A stretch of 64,000 nucleotides of DNA, taken from contig OZ005607.1 of the NCBI GenBank assembly GCA_963930655.1, positions 13,594,874 to 13,658,873 on the forward strand, read 5' to 3'. The notes below the pieces were generated by a model. The model was not told the DNA's origin. It did not search any database and saw only the letters and a program-made list of their open reading frames with translations. Shown here piece by piece: positions 1 to 10,847 of this stretch (position 1 is the stretch's first letter; each line of letters opens with the position of its first letter). This stretch comes from Myrica gale. Lineage: Eukaryota; Streptophyta; Magnoliopsida; Fagales; Myricaceae. A program made the position numbers and the translations under genes.

Positions 1-151
1 GAGATTGAGATGAAGTATTTATTATATGACTGAACTAGTAGGCAATTACATCTGGTCCTCCTCACCATCCAACTAAGTTTATGTTTGATCCATTTAATAT
101 GAGCTTTAACACAACAATTTTTATATAGTCACTATTGTATATTTGTTCCAG

Positions 152-300
152 AACACATTGCTTTGCTCAATCGTCATTGAGGCCAAAAGATATGATATCT
201 TACTAGGCTTCAGTAACCAGCATGAAGGACTTCTTCTTCAGCGCATTAAGTCGCTAGACTTGTGGTTAAATGGAAGTAGGCCATCTCTAACATTCCTTCA
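152..300 (+). other. possible internal exon, unrecognised
   Basis: A pyrimidine-rich stretch ending in TTTGTTCCAG (to 151) looks like a splice acceptor. An open frame of about 50 codons follows (reading NTLLCSIVIEAKRYDILLG at its start) up to where a TRIM element begins. I do not recognise the protein, and no matching donor or neighbouring exon is visible because the window starts just upstream. It may be an exon of a gene lying mostly to the left, or chance. Confidence 0.2.
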
Positions 301-713
301 TGATACTCTGAATCCCACCTCTAGTGAGAGAGGAGAAGGAATGAGACTTCAACTCAATAAGAGTCAAGTCCCAGAGCTTATTAGGTGGAATTAGGCCTTA
401 TAATTATTCCAAGGGCTTCAAAACCGATCTTGACTAGTCCTTTTGAAATTAAAGTGAGATGTGGCTAGCACTTTCTTGGGTTGTTACAAATGGTATCAAA
501 AAGAGTGCTTAAGGAGAATATTGTGATACTCCGATTTTCATATGAAGTTGGAGAGGAGAATGGATGAGACTTGAGCTCCATAAGAGCCAAGTCTCACATT
601 GGGACACTAGGTGAATTGGGCCATATAATATTTCCAAAGGCTTCAAAATCATATTTGCTAGTCCTTTTGAAGTTAAAGTGCAGATGTGACTAGCACTTCC
701 TTGGATCATTACA
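299..713 (+). mobile_element. TRIM-like miniature LTR retrotransposon
   Basis: Two direct repeats of about 190 bp (roughly 299-488 and 522-713) share most of their sequence, including blocks such as CTAGTCCTTTTGAA and CTAGCACTT. Both end in a short TTACA. They flank only about 33 bp, which opens with TGGTATCAAAAAGAGTGC, a likely primer-binding site. LTR + PBS + almost no interior is the architecture of a TRIM. There is no coding capacity. The LTRs differ at many positions, so it is an old copy; target duplications are not clear. Confidence 0.6.
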
Positions 714-920
714 CCTTTGGTCTTGACTCTGTTAGGCTATAGGGCTTATCTCTCAATATGTGACGGTCAAGCTAATGAGGCCCATAGTTCACTAACTACA
801 TAATTGTCTTTTATTTCTTACCATTTGAGATTTCTATTCTCTTGTATTTGCTTTCCTTATATTCTTTTTCTTGGGCAATGCAGGGCGTTTTGGGACTACA
901 GGAAGTCCAATAGATCACAT

Positions 921-1242
921 TGTTGGGGTCCATACCCATATAAGATAGACATGGAATACCTCCTCATTCCAAGTTTAGGGTTTTCTCGTAGGGTTTCTCT
1001 TTGTATTTTTCCCTATAAATAGAGGCTTATGTTATAGGAGAAAAGTGGGACGTGAGACGTGAGTCTTGGGCAAAGAGAGAGAGAGAAAAAGTGTGGTGTG
1101 GCTATTGTATTGGGCAGGTACAGTGATTTTCTTAAGTGTTCTTAATAAAATTGTTCTGGGGTGGACGTAGGCCGGATTGGGGCCGAACTACGTAAATTCT
1201 TGGTGTTCCTTTTCTTTAATTTTCGTGCTTCTTTTCCCAATA
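921..1242 (+). mobile_element. solo LTR, Copia-type
   Basis: This 322-bp unit begins TGTTGGGG and ends CCCAATA, an imperfect inverted end repeat. It is bracketed by identical 5-bp copies of CACAT (916-920 and 1243-1247). Inside are a TATA box (TATAAAT at 1014-1020), an AATAAA-like signal near 1143, and the GTGGACGTAGGC / GAACTACGTAAA block that is common near the 3' end of plant Copia LTRs. No internal region adjoins it, so it is a solo LTR left by recombination. Matching target duplications suggest an intact insertion footprint. Confidence 0.6.
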
Positions 1243-1247
1243 CACAT

Positions 1248-2233
1248 ACCTATAACTAATTCAAGTGTCACAGAAATACCATCTTGGATATCGATAATCA
1301 TCAAAGTTATTAAAATTCATGCAACACTTATTGACTGCAACTGGATGTGGATTCTATAGAGGTTTAAAACTTACTTTGGACTTCAGGTTCAATTGTGGAA
1401 AGTCGAGAAATATTTTAAGAATTCCACAGATTGAGCTTTAAGGAAACAGAAAAAGATCTGCAGTTCAGACATCTAAATTCAGAAGTAGGTCATTCTTACA
1501 ACCCTTAGGCTTTTGCACCCTCTCAAAGACATCTTTTCTCATTTTGTTTATCCACCAACTTGCCATTGAAAGGCAAGGAACTATGACATAATTAAATCGT
1601 ATAACCTAAGTCAAAGGTATCCTTCTGAAATACTGAGCGCCTACATGCACAGCGAAATTTGCTATAACGTTAGCAAAATGCACAAAAGAAAGCGACATGA
1701 GAAGTATTGAATTACCTCCTAAAAGGTCATAGTGATTCATATAACTAGTATATTGCATTTTCTTACCATCATTGTTAGACCACTATAGGAAGGCTGAATT
1801 TCCATAGTTTTATATTGTATCACAGCTGTAGTAGATACAATATATTACCTCTAAAGGACCCCCCTAGTGATATATTGTAATTGAATTGGCACTGACAAGA
1901 AAATGTAGCCACATGGATTTTATACTTCATGGACATACGCCACTCTCTCCCTAAAACTCTAACATACCCTTTCAAACTCAAGTGAAAACCTGAAGCCCAT
2001 ATGGGTACAACAGCCTATGATAGAGTTTGGAAATAGTGCGAAGGAACTGAAAAAGCACGGATCACAGCAGGGACAAAGCATAGGTCATTGCAGAATTGGA
2101 CCTGCATAGTCGGACATAGGTACATCACAATCACATTGAGTCTAAGGAGGATGGCCTTGTCTTTCGTCAAGGTAATCCACTATAGCTGAACCACACCAAT
2201 ATCTTGTGTCGTCCCTTTTCACTTTTCTTTCTT
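1248..2233. other. non-coding stretch
   Basis: No gene is supported here. The sequence has mixed composition and no long open frame that looks coding. If the minus-strand gene at 2398-3981 continues, this would be its intron 2 or further exons, but I could not place one with confidence. Confidence 0.4.
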
Positions 2234-2387
2234 TTGTCTTCTCAATTTCTCTAACAACCACTTCACTTCTTTAAAGTAATATCTAATAAACTTTAAATTT
2301 CACTGTAAGTTGTCTTCTCAATTTCTCTAACAACCACTTCACTTCTTTAAAGTAATATCTAATAAACTTTAAATTTCACTGTAAGTT
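2234..2387. repeat. perfect 76-bp tandem duplication
   Basis: Two head-to-tail copies (about 2236-2311 and 2312-2387) are identical over 76 bp; each begins GTCTTCTCAATTTC and ends CACTGTAAGTT. The second copy abuts the predicted splice donor of the minus-strand gene (donor at 2397), so the duplication lies in the first bases of that intron. Absence of any difference implies a recent event. Confidence 0.9.
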
Positions 2388-2397
2388 ACTTACATAC

Positions 2398-3981
2398 CTC
2401 AGTTGCTTTAGAAGCCTTGGTTCTCCTTGCAAGAATGGTAGCTGCTGCACCCACGACTGTGGCAGCAATTGCCACAGAAGCAGCTGTTTCTGGTAGAGCA
2501 GAAGACACCATGGATGTTTTTCTCCCTTTCTCTTGCAAATTCCCATCTATCAATGACCCAAAATGAGGCTTGAAATCCCTAGTCACTTCAGAATACCACA
2601 TATAAGAAGTAAGTGAACACATGTTTCGAACCAAAAAGAGTATATTTGTACAAGCGGACATATTTTTCTTTCCAAAAATAATGGGCTCCTTATTAGTTGA
2701 CTTGCCCATGCCTTTGAAGTATGGACTCATGTATCAAAGTAACTTTACGATTTAGGTCACACCAGGCACCCACTGAACTAAAAATATGCTGCAGTATTCA
2801 TCCAAAGTCCTACCGATGTGTAACCAGAACATAAAAGCAGGAAACATAAAATCCAAAATTCAAATAATACCTAACCATATAATCTCATCAATTATGAAGC
2901 ATAGACTATTTTTCATCAGGGAACACAAATGATCCAAAGCACAAGGTTGGGGGGTTTAAGCTTGGAACAACAGCAGATCAAAAAAGGATGAAAACACGAT
3001 CCGACCTGCCAGGACCATGGTGGGTAATAAATTAATAATTATTCGTTTTGATCATCTGTAATGGAACATTTTCACCACTTTCATGATTCAACAAACCGTG
3101 TAAAAGAGCACTCTTAGATGCTAACAATTACACCATAATGAGGATGCCACCAGTTATTTCGTCATAAAGGCTCAAGAAACTGTAAACCTACGTTTGGTGG
3201 GTAACAATAGATAAATGCTATTTCGTCAGTAAAAACACCATTTAAGTTTCAATAGTTATATTTAATGAGACACGGCACAGAATTTTCTCTCCACCCGAAA
3301 AGGTGCACGAAAGTGCAGTCCGATAAATGATGAGCTCAAAGCAGTTACTTCATCCATCAAATTGCAAAAAAGCTTATTGAAACACTCGACTTCAACCAGC
3401 ATTAATGCTTCCCATTTCCATGGTTTCCCCCCACACCCACAACAACTATAGTGGTGTTAAAAATTAGAGACAGGAAAACCTTCTTCATCTTCCTGGAGTG
3501 AATCATTACAACAGAAACCCTCCGCCATAAATACTACAATGAATAACAATGAAGGTTTCTTAAAATCAGCAGGAACCCAGTTCTAAATGCCCCTCAAATG
3601 CACACGTGTACCCATCAACAAGCTCAAATAAATTCATACCAGCTCAATCTGCAATGGGCATTTTCGATTACAGCTATCACATTCTGTCTCACACCAGTTT
3701 CAATCCGTAAACATCAAACAACCATATCAAACTACTGCTATCCTTTTTATTTCAACAATGTTTTACGGCTATCTTTCATTAATGGCTATCATTCGCCTCA
3801 TATCTGCAACACATGCCTGTCAAATACCTCCAGCAATAATATATAAACTGGTTCATTTATCAACAAGAAAAAGGGGAAATGTATTAGACACTGTAACGAA
3901 TTGAAGGATAGAGGAGAGAAAGGGATTTTTCTTACTCTTAGAAAAGGAGGGACATGAGAGGGTGCTCAGAGCGTGCTCCAT
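2398..3981 (-). CDS. unrecognised protein, exons 1-2 (partial gene)
   Basis: Two exons join in frame. Exon 1 (3981-3936) starts at ATG, encodes MEHALSTLSCPSFSK plus one base, and ends at a GTAAGA donor. Exon 2 (2585-2398) begins after GAAG, completes the split codon and adds 63 codons before a strong donor, GTATGTAAGT. The joined protein so far is 78 residues. It has a Ser-rich, acid-poor start that could be a plastid transit peptide, then a 20-residue Ala/Val-rich hydrophobic stretch (about residues 50-68) followed by basic residues RRTKASK, so one membrane segment is likely. The remaining exons are not seen; they lie to the left or have been displaced by repeats. I do not recognise the family. 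The phase-matched junction and consensus donor are the main support. Confidence 0.45.
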
Positions 3982-6900
3982 TAAGAAAAAGATCTCTCAA
4001 CTATCGCTGTTCGTAACTTCGTTCCCTTATCCTGGCAGGCGTCAACAGCTGGATGTCGTTACAGCTAAAGCCTCGATAATACACATAATTCCACAATCTG
4101 CCATTGTAAATGATATCCGTGCGCTTAGAAAAAAAAAATTGATATCCGTGCAAATCACGTGCCACTGTAAACTTTTTTTTGTTTTTTGGAGGGGCGAATT
4201 AGGGTAATAAAAAAATTCTCAATATATGCAAAAATGCATATTAACAGAAATAAAGCATAATTTAATTTTTATACATCAATAAAGCATAATACTAATTTTA
4301 TTTTTCACAGAATGTAACTTCATCAGACATAAAAGTTATAAACAGAAATTTATTTTTTCTAAAGGCATATATAGATATGAAGAATAATAAAGAAACTAAA
4401 TATTACCTTAATAATGACTACTTTTAATTAGTACATAAATATATAGATATGACTGAATATTTTATTAGTGAGAGTAAAAAAGACATGTTATTGAATGAGA
4501 GCACTTTATACCATAAACTATCACGTTTAAGAGATTGCACTCACAAAATGTTCAGTCCTAACATATTGTACCCTTTCGTCTAAATTAGATGAAAATTGAT
4601 TTTTTTTAATATGAAATGTCAATTATGCCATTAAAAAAGTCAAATAGCAAGTTATATTCGAGAGATAATCGTCATTTCATTTTTTTAAAAATGTCAATTC
4701 CGTTTAATTTGACTGAAAAATAGACAGAATGAGCAATGTGTTAGATAATGAAAGTTATGAGTGTAATCTCTAAAAAAGTATAGTTTAGAATGCAAAGTGT
4801 AAAACATATGATAATTCGTTAGAAAAAAATTGTATTTTTCTCCATTTGTAATATGATATTTAAAAAGACAAAATTTTGCATTTTTCCTTTTTGGAAAATT
4901 CAAAAGCCCACACTCACCAACCACCCACAGCCATTAAAATTGCAGCATTGTGTACATATCTCGCCAAGAACTTATTATAATAGAGTTATGAGAGTTGTTG
5001 CATTATCTTGCTACTTAATCCATGCGAGCATGCTTTTTGGAGCAACGAAATACGGAGGCCTGATGATCGCAGTCATTCGTAGGGCTGCTGGGATTGTGCC
5101 GTGTGGTACCAACCCTTAATTTGTATGGCGGATCATATCTCCACTCGGAAGGGCTGACAGGTGAGATTATTAATCCTTGTCAGCCTGCACACGTCAGCAA
5201 TGAACTCCATTCACTTTCCAATAGCAGTTCGCTCGTGGCGCAATGAAGAGACCTCAGTTGCCAGGTATAATAGACAATATATTGAAGGAGTTCTTGAGCA
5301 TTTATCTTGCCAATGGCAAATTGCAACCCCTTTTCGCAAACATTAATAAATGAAGGGCTAGGCTAGGGGGCTGTGACTTCTTTTAATCTCCAGCTTATTC
5401 TTTTTTATTTTTTTCTTACATTGGTCTTCTAAAATTATGATATTACAATTTTACCATCCGAAATCTCAGATTTTGACTTTCACACGGGAATAAACCTACT
5501 TTTATAAATTCTTCTTATTTTTCTTTTGACAAGAGACAATTGGAGATGCATTTGCAATTTACTTTCTCTAGATTATATGGATTTGGAATTGAAAGATATT
5601 CATATTCTCCAAAGTAATTTCCACACACAAAGTAACAATTAAGAGGAAACCATGCTCTGAATAATAAAAATAAATTTTCAAAATAAGCAAGATTCAGTAA
5701 AAGAGTTCATTGGATAAATATATCTCAAAAGTAGTCAGAACTTTGGTTTGGCCTATAAAAGGATCCTAGACAATGAGTATTGGCCATAAGAGAAATATCT
5801 GTATCGAAACAAAAAATCTGTGATGACAAGTGAGCAATGTGGCATGAAAAGCAGCCTTTTTCGAATGATATTTGCTACATGTCTTACAAGAATCAACTTG
5901 AAGTTATCCACCTCTTCATCTGTTACTCAACAAACCATTTACAAAGGACAAAATCCCTTATAAGAAACCTCTAGATTAAATGGAAAGAAAAATTCGCTAT
6001 TGAAATGCAATCAACAATGACACTGGGCTCTAGTTTTCCTGGGCCTAATGGTATCAGATTCAAGCCAACTTATGGGGAAAAAAAACGCATGTAAACAAAT
6101 TGGGTGGAGAAATGGGTGGCAGATGTTTGGGTTCGATACCCCTTGCGTCTACCACTAATTGTGCCCCTCCACATGAAGCAGGTTCTTTCTCTTTTTATTT
6201 TGTTTTTTTTTTCATTTTTTTAAATTTATCTTTATATTTTTTAAATAATTGAATTTATTTTTTTACACTTTTTATTGCTGACATGGCCTATTAAATTTGA
6301 TCTGGATTTTTTCATTAACTTGAGCTACACGTGTCAATTTAACCGGAGATGGCGTGACTCTCCATTAATTAAATGGACGGAAATCTAGTGGAGGACTTAT
6401 TTGATAAATAATGAAAGACCAATGTTTCTCTATGATCCGTCGCAAACCTCAAGAATTAATTTTAAAAAATAGTCAAAACCTAGGGATAATTTAGTGGTCT
6501 AATTATGAAGAATACTAATCTAGGACACATTACAAATATTGTAATAATTTGTGAGGTAAAATATAATTTTTACCCCAAATTTGTCTAATTAGACCTTCAA
6601 GTTGTAAAAGAAAAAAAAAATCCAATTGTCATCCTCATCGCATCTGGCGTTTCATCTAGATCGTAAGTGACCCAAATGTCCTTTCAAGATATTATTAGAA
6701 GGAAAAAAAATTAAAAATAAAAGAAATTATATTTAAGATATTAATTATATTAATTATATTAATTTATTTATATATCACTTTTTATTGTTTTGAATTTTTC
6801 AATAGTTTGAGTAATTTTTGTCGTAGAGGATTTCATCACTCCGTCTAGTTTAGGCCAAATCGAAACTCGAGAGACAATTGATTTTTTTTTTTTTTTTGGC

Positions 6901-8276
6901 AACTTAAGGGGTTTAATGAAACAAATTGAAACTTGAGAAGATCACCTCAATTTTGCTTCATAAATATGAGGGGTGTTATAATGTCACTTAAGGGGTTTAA
7001 ATAAATGGTCATTCCGTCAGTCTGTCGTTCATATACATAACAGTAAAATTGAAGCGGTTGACCAGTACAAATTTGACTACAGACCGACGGAATGACTATT
7101 TATTCAACAAAAGAAAATTCAATGACTAAAAATTTGAAAGTTGAAAGTTAAAGACTAAAATTAAAAATTGACTCAAAAAGGACTAAAAAGTAAATTTTCT
7201 AAAATTTTAATATATTTTTAAAGTGTAACAGTACAATAGTGGACGGCGTAACCCGATTGGTTTACCTCTCTCCTCTTAGTAAATTCACTCCTTGCTAAAA
7301 GAACCTCCTAAGAAACTTTACATTAATGGAAAATTAATGTTTACTTATGGATATTAAATATGGGGGTTTAAACAATATTAAACCCCCAGACATCCACTTT
7401 CTTTTATAGGAAGTGCCTCTTCATTATAGCTATTAGTAAAGATCAGTGGGTGATGGTCGTTGAGAGTTTCCCAATTGGCCCCAAAATTTCAATGTTCGGA
7501 CCCACCCACGGATGAAGAAAGGTCCTGAGAATATCTCTCAATTCTTAATCACAGCGAACAACTTCTTTGATTTGTGTGGCTAGAATTTATAACTTCTTTA
7601 ATGAGTCATTAATATATATACCTGATCTATTTATAAATATGCAAGTATTATGATTTGTAATTAATCATACTATAGTACGACTAGAAAGAACTTAATTATA
7701 CATAAGCCTTAAGCTCAAATGGTAATTGTACTTATCTCCATGGGCCAAGTGTTGGAGGATCCTAAAGTTTCATTGTTCACTGTGTGAATATTTCTCAACA
7801 GCTTAATCTTACACTGTTCTATATACTGCTCTAGTAAATTTTTTAATTATTTATACTTTATTTTAAAATTTATTTATTATATTTAGCTCTCTTCAAATTA
7901 CACGCTATAATTCGTTTAGACTGAAAGGTCGCCCTGCATTTTCCATCACTCAACTCAATATTTGAAAAGTGGGAAAAGATAAAAAAGAGAAAAAGAGAAA
8001 AAGCTAAGAGATATGGATCCAAGGCTTGGATATGATTTGCCTAGGGAGGATGCAATTAGAGAAACTCACGGGCGTCCCCGCGGCCTCCTCTACAGAAAAA
8101 GATAGTAACCAACTGATCACCAACTCAGCAGTCACCGCCACCACACCATACCACCTCCCCAAGTAATATCAAGCGAGCAGTGAGCTGTGCCAGATCTGCC
8201 TGCTTCAGCTACTCACGAGCCCATTTAAGGCACTTTCCACCACCCCTGTTTAAAACTCTCTCCCATTACAACCCCC
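3982..8276. other. AT-rich intergenic region
   Basis: About 4.3 kb with no gene I can support. It holds many poly-A/T runs and short frames without coding character. Around 6129 there is a tRNA-like B box (GGTTCGATACC) and near 7710 an A-box-like stretch (AAGCTCAAATGGTAA), which may be SINE remnants but lack convincing partners. An inverted repeat at 7000-7105 is listed separately. Confidence 0.5.
7000..7105. repeat. inverted repeat (hairpin) with 26-bp arms
   Basis: The left arm (about 7000-7025) contains GGTCATTCCGTCAGTCTG. The right arm (7080-7105) carries its reverse complement with two mismatches. The arms are about 54 bp apart, so the single strand could fold into a stem-loop. It may be part of a degraded miniature element. 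No gene overlaps it. Confidence 0.7.
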
Positions 8277-8285
8277 TTATAAACC
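8277..8285 (+). promoter_or_regulatory. TATA box of the secreted-peptide gene
   Basis: TTATAAACC lies about 62-70 bases before the ATG at 8347, with C-rich 5'-leader-like sequence between. Position and context fit a core promoter. Confidence 0.5.
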
Positions 8286-8346
8286 CCTCCAAACCCCCGT
8301 GAATTCTCCAACGAAGGAAATTAAACTCCACTACTCTAAAATCTAA

Positions 8347-8679
8347 ATGTCTACCAGCTTCTATATGTTGGCATTCTCTCTTCTCAGCTTCCTGTTACTA
8401 TCTTCTCTGGACACAAACATTTCAGCACGAGAAATCCCGTCCAGCGCTCCGAGCACGATTGTGAGGCCATTGGCCATCTCCGAAACCCAAGGGTTGGGAA
8501 CTATGAAGCTGCCTCATTTCAATCACAAGCATCCAGTATTTCGACCCAGGGAGGTGAAGAATTGCTTGCCGAAAGGGTATAGGCGCTCATCTGCTCCAAG
8601 CCGGTACGTGAATTACCACTCACTTGTCACGCCCGGGTGTTCTCCTACCGGGCATCTTGCAGCTCCTGCAAAACCTTGA
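8347..8679 (+). CDS. secreted peptide precursor, IDA-like core (tentative)
   Basis: A single-exon frame of 110 residues. Residues 1-27 form a clear signal peptide (hydrophobic core FYMLAFSLLSFLLL, cleavage likely after NISA). A variable middle follows, then a C-terminal block: Cys73, LPKGYRRSSAPSRYVN (74-89), and a second Cys at 98. The LPKG...SAPS(K/R)xxN pattern matches the core of IDA/IDL peptides (LPKGVPIPPSAPSKRHN), which are ligands of HAESA-type receptor kinases. The central PIP, which carries the hydroxyproline in IDA, is replaced by YRR. A flanking Cys pair and a 21-residue tail are not typical of IDA. It could therefore be a divergent IDL or a separate peptide family. The ATG chosen is the first one after the TATA box and directly precedes the signal peptide. 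The secreted precursor is well supported; the family is inference. Confidence 0.7.
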   Translation: MSTSFYMLAFSLLSFLLLSSLDTNISAREIPSSAPSTIVRPLAISETQGLGTMKLPHFNHKHPVFRPREVKNCLPKGYRRSSAPSRYVNYHSLVTPGCSPTGHLAAPAKP

Positions 8680-10089
8680 TGATCGATCCATGCGGCAGTT
8701 GAGGAGAGGTTCAATGTATGTATGTCTGTCTGTGATGATCTTATATATGCGAGAGGATTACGAGAGTTTGCTCGATCATTATAACTATACCTATAGTAGT
8801 TTTGGATGATGATTATACGATCATGATATTGTGGGTGCTACTTCCCTTTTTGATATTTTTTTTTTCTGATCGGTTTCTATATATTAGCTAAAGAAATATT
8901 GTATTTGTGAACTGTTGGCTAAAGTAAAAGAAGATTAGGATGCACTCCAATTCCGAATTACGCGACCCAATTGTGTAGGCGTATGCCGCGTATCTAAGCG
9001 CAACAGGCGCCAATTAGTTCAAAGTCAGAATTTTTACTTTTGAAGGGGCTAAAATACAATTTAAAACTTTTGAGGGAGACAATGTAAAAAACAAAAGATA
9101 AATTAAAAAATTTCTCTGCTAAACGTTATCTTACCCATGCTCTCCGGACACTTTGTCCAAATCAGAATCGTTTGCTATATATTCCATGTGGCAAAATTTG
9201 GCACCACATGGCTTATTATTATGTTTTATGGGTAGTTCGGGAGTGGAAATTTAGGATTTATTTTTTGGAACGAATTTTCTCACTATAAAAAAAGGCCTAT
9301 TTTTTGGTCAAGAGTGAAATGTGGTATCAAGACTTGAAGATGAGGAAATGGTCAAAACAAAGTCTATAGGACTTGTGTCCAGCCCAGCTCAATCACTCAC
9401 CCTTCCTTCAAAAGATATCAAAGTCATTTGAAAGATCCACTCGATCTTGTCCAAATTTCTTTACCACAAAAATGGCATTTCATTCCCTCCGACAAGTCAA
9501 TTAATTATTATAAAGATATCATACACTGTGCTAAGCCAGCAAAAATAGAACCAATTCGAGACAAGTGCGACATGCACATTACAAAAACGAGTTATTTTTC
9601 AATATGATTTAGACATTTTCTGAAGAATTTGGGATCCCAATAGCAAATTCACAGACTAAAGTGAAAACAAGTGAAAGCAAGCAAAATTAAAAGCAAAAAA
9701 ATAAAAAACAATTAATCATTCCTGCCATGGGACCAACATTGCAAACAGACAAGTAATCATTCAAGTCATTAGTCCAATATAGTAGTAATTCAAGAAAAAA
9801 ATCATGAAGAGCATGTTTGGTGCAAGCCGCAAGGCCTCCTTAGCATATGAAAGGAGAAAGGATTGAAGACATGAACAAGTACTTGATCTTCTCATTTTTT
9901 CTTTAGTTTGGCCATAGGAGCTTATGCGTTGAGCATACTCTTGAGCTGTCCAAGTAGTTCCATGTATTCCAAGTTACCAAGTTTGTAAGTAATTTTAATT
10001 TTAATTTGAAGTAAAATTTTAAATATTTATCTTTTAAATTTCAAGTAATTTATCTTCGGCGTTAGAGCCTAACCCTAGAAGATATGTTA
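8680..10089. other. 3' flank and intergenic region
   Basis: This holds the likely 3' UTR of the peptide gene, then AT-rich sequence with no coding frame or recognisable repeat that I can support. Confidence 0.4.
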
Positions 10090-10199
10090 ATTAGTCACCC
10101 AAAGTGCCCATTTCGTCAACTATGGTTTTGGGTGACAAAATCGGTTTGTCACTTAAAGCCCGTCAGACAAAGTTTTAGGTGACGATTTTTGCGTTCTGT

Positions 10200-10690
10200 C
10201 GCTCGAAACCGTTCAGATGGTTTACAACACTGTTCGAACGGTTTTGTCTCATATCGACGAAATTGAAAATCGTCATGCCCAGTACAGTTCATCCGTTCAC
10301 ATGAGCTGTGCGAACGTACTCTCTACACGTTCGGACCGCTCACGTGAACGGTTCGTCCAATGTGACGAAATGAATTTCGTCATGTACAATCCGTGCGCAC
10401 AATTATATAAAATTTTCCGAACGGCTTACATAGAGTCCGGACGCTGTCATAAAACGTCCACACCGTTGTTTCATTTATGACGAACTACCTATTTGTCATC
10501 CTCAGAACCCGTTCGAACTACTACGTATATGGTTCAGACTCTTCTTCAGACGAACACGTTCGGACCGTGTGCACGCCTTTATAACCGTTCGGACGGAATA
10601 TTGGACAGGTAGTTATGTGTGCGCATGTTATCGATGTCAAATAACCGTTCGGACAACCTTTGTTATCGTTCGAACGAGTTGCTACGTATT
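10200..10690. repeat. CACTA subterminal motif block 1
   Basis: About ten copies of CGTTCGGACG-like motifs in both orientations, for example near 10322, 10435, 10555, 10584, 10643 and 10668. The motif is close to its own reverse complement (CGTCCGAACG). Such arrays are the expected binding sites of the element's TNPA-type protein. Confidence 0.7.
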
Positions 10691-10847
10691 TAAATTAATT
10701 AAATTAATTTTTTTAAAATAATTTAAAATTAATATAAATATAAATATATTCGATGCTCATAATGTAATAAAATATCTACAAATATGCAATCTTTATTAAA
10801 AAAGTAAATAAAATACATAATCGATAAGTACCGACAATGTAGTAAAA

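Noticed and set aside
6120-6175. Possible tRNA gene from a perfect B box GGTTCGATACC
   Set aside because: No A box at the right distance and no cloverleaf arms can be paired; at most a SINE remnant.
8624-8809. Second frame overlapping the end of the peptide gene
   Set aside because: It starts inside the coding sequence in another frame and runs into the 3' UTR; no family or signal.
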